Of a stretch of 64,000 nt of DNA, positions 36,001 through 45,000 are shown in pieces. The notes below the pieces were generated by a model that was given only the letters and a program-made list of their open reading frames with translations, searched no databases and had not been told where the DNA came from. The position numbers and the translations under genes are program-made. The stretch covers positions 8,633,728-8,697,727 of the forward strand of contig CM026403.1 of assembly GCA_014843695.1 (NCBI GenBank), read 5' to 3'. Each line of letters opens with the position of its first letter. Positions within the stretch are counted from its first letter, which is position 1. The DNA comes from Archivesica marissinica (lineage: Eukaryota > Mollusca > Bivalvia > Venerida > Vesicomyidae).

Positions 36001-39000
36001 TTAGTGGTCACCTCTATTAAGCAGCCAACCTGTATTATATACAGTCAAACCTGTGTTAGTGGTCACCTCTATTAAGCACCAACCTGTATCATGTACTGTA
36101 CAGTCAAACCTATGTTAGTGGTCACCTCTATTAAGCAGCCAACCTGTATCATGTACTGTACAGTCAAACCTGTATTAGTGGTCACCTCTATTAAGCAGCC
36201 AACCTGTATCATGTACTGTACAGTCAAACCTGTTTTAGTGGTCACCTCTATTAAGCAGCCAACCTGTACCATGTACTGTACAGTCAAACCTGTATTAGTG
36301 GTCACCTCTATTAAGCAGCCAACCTGTATCATGTACTGTACAGTTAAACCTATGTTAGTGGTCACCTCTATTAAGCAGCCAACCTGTATCATCTACTGTA
36401 CAGTCAAACCTGTGTTCGTGGTCATATCTATTAAGCAGCCAACCTGAATCATGTACTGTACAGTCAAACCTGTGTTAGTGGTCACCTCTATTAAGCAGCC
36501 AACCTGTATTAAGCAGCCAGTTTCCAGATTCCCAATATGCTGTTTTATTATACATTTGACCTCTATTAAGCAGCCACCTGTGCTATGCAGCCACTTTCTG
36601 AGATTCCCATGGCTGGCTGCTTAAGACAGGTTTGACTGTACATCTAATGCTACTTGGTAATAGATAGTGCTACTTGGTAATAGATAGTGCTACTTGGTAA
36701 TAGATAGTGCTACTTGGTAATAGATAGTGCTACTTGGTAATAGATAGTGCTACTTGGTAATAGATAGTGCTACTTGGTAATAGATAGTGCTACTTGGTAA
36801 TAGATAGTGCTACTTGGGAAGGGGGCCTCCGAGGCAGAGTGGTTACGGTCGTTGATTTCAAATCACTTGCCCCCATCACCGATCTAAGTTCGAATCCCAC
36901 TGGGGTGTCAAATTATTTCATGTGAGAAAACTATCCAGATAGCTTGCAGACAGTTGGTGGTTCTACCCTGGTACCGACCGTGTCGGAAATACTGCAACAT
37001 CTGCATGGTAGGTCAAACAATCATTATATCGCAGCCCACTGGGTGTCAAACTCTAGTTTATACAACTTTATTTTAGCTCGATTGCGAAACAAGTTCTTAT
37101 AACTTATACTAATCACTCTCGAGACCTCATTACTGATGGAATCCATCGCCACGAGAGAGAGAGAGAGAGAGAGAGAAGAGGCATGTGGAATTTAAATGCC
37201 TTGCCTAAGGACACAATCGTAACGGCAATGCATTTAAATTCCACATGCCTCTTCTCTCTCCCTCGTGGCGATGGATTCCATTGTCAAACTCTTTCATATG
37301 AGGAAGCTACCTAAATAGCTTGCGGAAGGTAGACGGTTCTACCCGGGTACCCGTCCGTATTTGAAATACTACAAAAGCTGCTATGTAAATCAAACACAAT
37401 CAGTGTATCATGACCAAAGGCGTCATGGTCAGGCTTAATACTACCTGGTTAGCATTTTATAATGTCAATATATTGTGCATACAGTCAAACCTGTCTTAAG
37501 CAGCCAACCACTGGGACTCTCAGAAAGTGGCTGCTTAGCACAGGTGACTTCTTAATAAAGGTCAAATGTATAATAAACAGCATATTGGGAATCTGGAAAC
37601 TGGCTGTTTAATACAGGTTGGCTGCTTAATAGAGGTGACCACTAACACAGGTTTGACTGTATACATCATGCAATTTTAGATTTAAAAACATCAACTGACA
37701 TACAAATAGAACGAGCCTAACATAAACCTCTAGTAATGTAGACGGTCTACATGTGTGACTGTATACTTAATAGCTTACTTAATTTCTTCAGTTTCCCCAC
37801 AACCCTTACAGAAACCGCTCTGGATCGAATAAGAAATGTAATGTCTTGCTCCAATGCAAGCATGGTAGGAGACGAGTACCACACGAAATGGGACAACGGA
37901 GGTATGTACAAATGTTACATTCCGACAGTTACACATGTATATATCACAATTTATTAAATTGTATATGCCTAAACCAGGTTTCGAACTCGTACCACTACCG
38001 GTCACAAACGTTTAAGATGTCATAGAGCTCGATATGTATAATAGAAATAAACAATTGTAATGCAGGTAAACCCCCTTACGGATATGTAGTCCAGTGGTAA
38101 CATGCTGGGCTGGTAATCCATGGATCGCAGGTTCGATCCCCCGTATGACCCTAATAAAATTAACAGTCTTTCAGATGGGACATTAAACCGAGGTCTCATG
38201 TCGGTGCTTTACACCGTGCACGTAAATGAACCAGAGGAGATTCTGAAATGGGTCTCTGTCTGTATCATTGCACTATCCTCCAACATCTAAAATGACTAAT
38301 CTCTTCATGAGACGTCACTTATATGGGCAACCGGTAGCGACGATAAATAAACGTAAAAAACACACACACAATAATAATGTGCTTAGTACGTGCGTACATA
38401 ACTTTAGGAAACACGTGCTCGATTAACATTGTTTAATTCACCAATTGACGAAGATGGATTGCAAGCATTAAGGTCATTTGCTTATATTATACATATATAA
38501 CACTATTGTCTATTAAGAGGTGCGTGACCGGCTCCTGTAGCTACGTCGTCTAACAGTAAGACATCGGACTACTCTCACGCAATACCTAAAACATAATGTC
38601 GGCTACAGATATTTGGGTCATACCTAGTTTTATTTGACAGATTTATTTCTTTAAATCTCGTGTTTTTAATATGTCTTCAGATTTTCGAATTTTTTAATAA
38701 TGTCTGCCATCTGGTCTTCTGAACAATTTAAAATTATTTTTATTTTATTTAGGTTGATTCATAAATTGTGGTTTTATCTCTATATATCCAGGACAAGCAT
38801 GGATACAATATAGAGATTGTCTGTTATACTACGGTTACAGCAACGCCTCTTGTTTTAAATACCTGAGTGACTCGTGCAAGCAAGCGAAGGTGAAGGTGAC
38901 GAAACTAGAAAGATTGTCTACAGAGCTGTTGGGAGTACTCCTGAAAGAGCACGAATATTTGTCAGTGAGTGAAAATAAATAGTAATGTGGTTACCATAAA

Positions 39001-42000
39001 TAAGCACTTTACACAAACACACAGTCCGCCAGTGGTCGAGTGGTTAAGGTCGCTGACTTGTCATCACTGATGGTCACGGGTTCGAGCCCTGCTCAGGCCG
39101 TGTCTCATTTATATGAACAAGTTGGCAGTTCTTACGGAGGTTGGTGCTGGTTAACCGCTGGAGCCTGCCCAGGAAAGGTGTTGTTAAGTAAACTGCCCGC
39201 CGGCGATATAGCCCGAAATGGTGCTGATGCAGGCGTAAAACCCGAAATATAACATAACATATAACACAAACACACTAACTTAATTAACGTCATATGACGT
39301 GTTGGGCGTCTCGTGTCAGCATCACATGTATCAGGGATCATATTTGTATCGGATAGCCGCGCCTTGATGTCCGTAATGTCTTCATATATCATTGAAAGTC
39401 ACGATGTATGGGAAGGGCTGTAAATAATGTTGTCATAACTTGTAGCCCAACCCATTCCCCCCCCCACCAGATTAAAGCGTATACAGCAACACTAATAAAT
39501 CCTAATATAATTTCATATTGTTATCGACGTATTTCATTGTGTGTATAATTGTAATGTAATGTATGAAAAAAATGCAATAAAATATTATTAAAGTAAAGTA
39601 AAAGAATTTCACGACACCACAATTCCCCAGAGTACCCCGTGTTTATAATTAGCGCTGTTATCAAAGGATACCGATACATTCAAACTCTGTAGTCCGGTGG
39701 TTAACACGCTGGACTGGTAATCCAGGGATCGCAGGTTCGATCCCCCGTCTGACCCTAATAAAATTAACAGTCTTTCACATGGGACTTTAAACCGAGGTCT
39801 CGTGTCGGTGCTGTACACTGTGCACGTAAAAGATCCAGAGGAGACTCCGGAATGGGTCTCTGTCTGTATCATCTACTATCCTCCAAAATCTATACAATCT
39901 GTATCATTGCACTAACCTCCAACATTCTAAAATGACTAATCTCTTCAGGAGGCGTCGCTCATATAGGTAACCGGTATCGACGATAAATAAACGTAAAACA
40001 CACACTCATTCACACACAGTCATATTTATGATTTGTCACAAATTCTTACTCTGACTCCGCTGTCACGCTGTCACGTTGTCACGAGCTATTGACATACCAA
40101 TTTGTATATTGCGTAACATTTCTGACGGTTGTGGCCTTATAGCCAAATTGCTGTGTATTAAATAGTATTACTGATTCAATTCAGAAAGTTACATTCAAAC
40201 CTTTGACCTGAGTGGAAGTCGTGATAGCTCAGTAGTAGTGCGTTCGCTTCATATGCGATAGGTCCGGAGTTCGAGCCCCGCTGGAGCCGCCACGAGTGTG
40301 TCCTTAGGCAAGGCATTTAAATTCGTGGCGATGGGTTCCACCAGGAATGAAGTCTCGAGAGTGATTAATATAAGTTATAAGAACTTGTTTCGCAATCGAA
40401 CTATAATAAATTTGTATAAATTAAACCTGAGTGGTAATTGTGTATACATGGTACACCATGGTACACATATGTTCGCCTGTTTGTAGGATATGTCATGTGT
40501 TTGTACATACATTTGATTTACATGTGTGCTGTTCACATGTCTATATATATAATTATATGTTAGGCTCTTCAAATTTGGAGGCAAATAAAGTATTGATATT
40601 TTGGTACAGAGTTGTAAAGATATTGTACAGTCTACATCCGTTATATCAAAGTCGGTTATGTCGAATTATCCGGTTATCTCGAAGTCGGATCAAAGTCCCG
40701 TTTCAGACACTATCATTGTACATATAACTGGCTCCGTTTATATCGAATTTCGTTAAGTCAAATTTTGAATTATATTGTTCGGTCCGACGTAATTCGACAT
40801 AGCGGATGTAGACTGTATATGCTATAAGTTGTATTTGTAGCAGAAGAAAGCTATGGACATATCAGTGTGCAACAAGCATTGCATATCGATACATTGTTTG
40901 TGTGTTTTACGTTTATTTATCGTCGCTACCGCTTGCCCATATGAGCGACGCCTCCTGAAGAGATTAGTCATTTTAGATTTTTGGAGGATAGTGCAATGAT
41001 ACAGAAAGAGACCCATTCCAGATGATGATGATGATGATTGAGCTTATTTACCCTCGCCTCCGGCGAACCATATGGGCGAGCGTCCCATTCCAGAGTCTCC
41101 TCTGGTTCTTTTATGTGCACGGTGTAAAGCACCGACACGAGACCTCGGTTTAACGTCCCATCTGAAAGACTGTTAATTGCATTAGGGTCAGACGGGGGGT
41201 CGAACCTGCGTATTGTTTACTCATATTGTATTGCATATCAATGGTATGTATATAAGTCACATACAAAAAGATACAATACATAGCATGGCAAAGCAAAGGG
41301 GGTTGGCCATAAGTGTTAACACCATTAGACAACGACCCGCACCAGAAAGTCAAGCTAACGTCGATTAAGCTAAATGACTTAGTTTCTTTCCTGAAAGGAG
41401 TACACAAAATAGAATAAAACTAATAATGACTCAAAGAATTAGAGAGAAAAACAGACAACCTTTAAACGATAGAAAATTAAAAACAAGTTGCTTAGAGCAT
41501 GTTAAAGTTAATTACATTGTTTGTGCGCTTGCCGGTGATCCAACGGATTATGCTATTGCTAGGTAGCATCCTTCCAATACGGATACAAACCCTGTTACTC
41601 CTCTTGTCAATATCATCATACTGTCTAAAACAAGCCAAACGATACCGCTCAGTTCAAGATGTCGTCTTGCTAATTACACAAGTAACGTATATGTTTCATA
41701 TCATACAAGTAACGTATATGTGTCACATCGTATCGTATCTGTATCATGTCACACAAGTAACGTATCTGTACCATTCACACAGGTAGCGTATCTGTATCAT
41801 GTCACACACGTAACGGATCTGTATCATGTCACATAAGTAACGTATCTGTATCATGTCACACAAGTAACGTATCTGTACCATTCACACAAGTAACGTACCT
41901 GTATCATGTCACACAAGTAACGTATCTGTACCATTCACACAAGTAACGTACCTGTATCATGTCACACAGGTAACGTATCTGTATCATGTCACACAGGTAA

Positions 42001-45000
42001 CGTATCTGTATCATGTCGCACAGGTAACGTATCTGTACCATTCACACAGGTAACGTATCTGTATCATGTCACACAAGTAACGTATCTGTATCATGTCATA
42101 CAAGTAACGTATATGTGTCACATCGTAACGTATCTGTATCATGTCACACAAGTAACGTATATGTATCATGTCACACACGTAACCTATCTGTATCATGTCA
42201 CACAAGTAACGTATCTGTATCATGTCACACACGTAATGTATCTGTATCATGTCACACAAGTAACGCATCTGTATCATGTCACATAAGTAACGTATCTGTA
42301 TCATGTCACACACGTAATGTATCTGCATCATGTCACACAAGTAACGTATCTGTATCATGTCACACGCGTAACGTATCTGTATCATGTCACACACGTAGCG
42401 TATCTGTATCATGTCACACACGTAGCGTATCTGTATCATGTCACACAAGTAACGTATATGTATCATGTCACACACGTAACGTATCTGTATCATGTCACAC
42501 ACGTAACCTATCTGTATCATGTCACACAAGTAACGTATCTGTATCATGTCACACAAGTAACGTATCTGTATCATGTCACACAAGTAACGTATCTGTATCA
42601 TGTCACACACGTAACGTATCTGTATCATGTCACACAAGTAACGTATCTGTATCATGTCACACACGTAACGGATCTGTATCATGTCACACAAGTAACGTAT
42701 CTGTATCATGTCACACACGTAACGTATCTGTATCATGTCACACAAGTAACGTATCTGTATCATGTCACACACGTAACGTATCTGTATCATGTCACACAAG
42801 TAACGTATCTGTATCATGTCACACACGTAACGTATCTGTATCATGTCACACAAGTAACGTATCTGTATCATGTCACACACGTAACGTATCTGTATCATGT
42901 CACACACGTAACGTATCTGTATCATGTCACACAAGTAACGTATCTGTATCATGTCACACACGTAACGTATCTGTATCATGTCACACAAGTAACGTATCTG
43001 TATCATGTCACACAAGTAACGTATCTGTATCATGTCACACACGTAGCGTATCTGTATCATGTCACACACGTAACGTATCTGTATCATGTCACACAAGTAA
43101 CGTATCTGTATCATGTCACACAAGTAACGTATCTGTATCATGTCACACACGTAGCGTATCTGTATCATGTCACACAAGTAACGTATCTGTATCATGTCAC
43201 ACACGTAGCGTATCTGTATCATGTCACACACGTAGCGTATCTGTATCATGTCACACACGTAGCGTATCTGTATCATGTCACACAAGTAACGTATATGTAT
43301 CATGTCACACACGTAGCGTATCTGTATCATGTCACACACGTAACGTATCTGTATCATGTCACACACGTAACGTATCTGTATCATGTCACACAAGTAACGT
43401 ATCTGTATCATGTCACACACGTAACGTATCTGTATCATGTCACACAAGTAACGTATCTGTATCATGTCACACACGTAGCGTATCTGTATCATGTCACACA
43501 CGTAACGTATCTGTATCATGTCACACAAGTAACGTATCTGTATCATGTCACACAAGTAACGTATCTGTATCATGTCACACACGTAACGTATCTGTATCAT
43601 GTCACACAAGTAACGTATCTGTATCATGTCACACACGTAACGTATCTGTATCATGTCACACAAGTAACGTATCTGTATCATGTCACACAAGTAACGTATC
43701 TGTATCATGTCACACAAGTAACGTATCTGTATCATGTCACACAAGTAACGTATCTGTATCATGTCACACAAGTAACGTATCTGTATCATGTCACACACGT
43801 AACTATTGTACATGTCACACAGAGTATCTGTATATTCACACAGTAACGTATTGTATCATGTCACACACGTAACTATTGTACATGTCACACAGATATCTGT
43901 ATCATGTCACACAGAATATCTGTATCATGTCACACAAGTAACGTATCTGTATCATGTCACACAAGTAATATCTGTATATTCACACAAGTAACGTATCTGT
44001 ATCATGTCACACAAGTAACGTATCTGTATCATGTCACACAAGTAACGTATCTGTATCATGTCACACAAGTAACGTATCTGTATCATGTCACACACGTAAC
44101 GTATCTGTATCATGTCACACAAGTAACGTATCTGTATCATGTCACACAAGTAACGTATCTGTATCATGTCACACAAGTAACGTATCTGTATCATGTCACA
44201 CAAGTAACGTATCTGTATCATGTCACACAAGTAACGTATCTGTATCATGTCACACAAGTAACGTATCTGTATCATGTCACACAAGTAACGTATCTGTATC
44301 ATGTCGCATACGTAACATATATGTACCATGTCACACAAGAAAGCTATCTGTATGATATCACACAAGTAACGTATCTATTTCAGGTTGTCCACATATTTCG
44401 AGATCCACGAGGCATAATAAACACACATATCAAGTCACGATTTTCCATCCTTTCCAATTCGTCTAGTATTCGGGAATATGCGCAAAGCTTGTGTTCCCGA
44501 ATGAGAGATGATCTGCAAGCAGGAAACAAGCTTGCCGAAATGTATCCAAAACGATTCAAATTATTGCTTTATGAAGATTTTAGGGTATGTATAGATCAAC
44601 GTATGTGATATATATATATATTACAACTATTTGTGTATAAAATGTATTTTTGAACAGACAATGAAACCACTCTTATTGAAAACAAGGATATAAGAATATA
44701 ACAATTTTGTACAGGATTCATTCTTGTCGAATATCCATATTTCCCTCAATAATTCACGAATAACCATCCTTCCCTCACTGTTCCACGAATGTCAACCATT
44801 CCTTCATTGTTTCACGAATACCCATCTTTTCCTCACTGTTCCACGAATGTCAACCATTCCTTCATTGTTTCACGAATACCCATCCTTCCCTCACTGTTCC
44901 ACAAATATTCAACCATTCCCTCAATGTTTCACGAATACCCATCCTTCCCTCAATGATCCACGAATGTCAACCATTCCTTCAATGTTTCACGAATACCCAT

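Noticed and set aside
36072..36447. Open frames of 106-118 codons on both strands
   Set aside because: They result from the 60 bp period of the MITE-derived array.
42011..43872. Open frames of 500-600 codons on both strands
   Set aside because: Translations of the 27-bp minisatellite within intron 5; both strands open and purely periodic.
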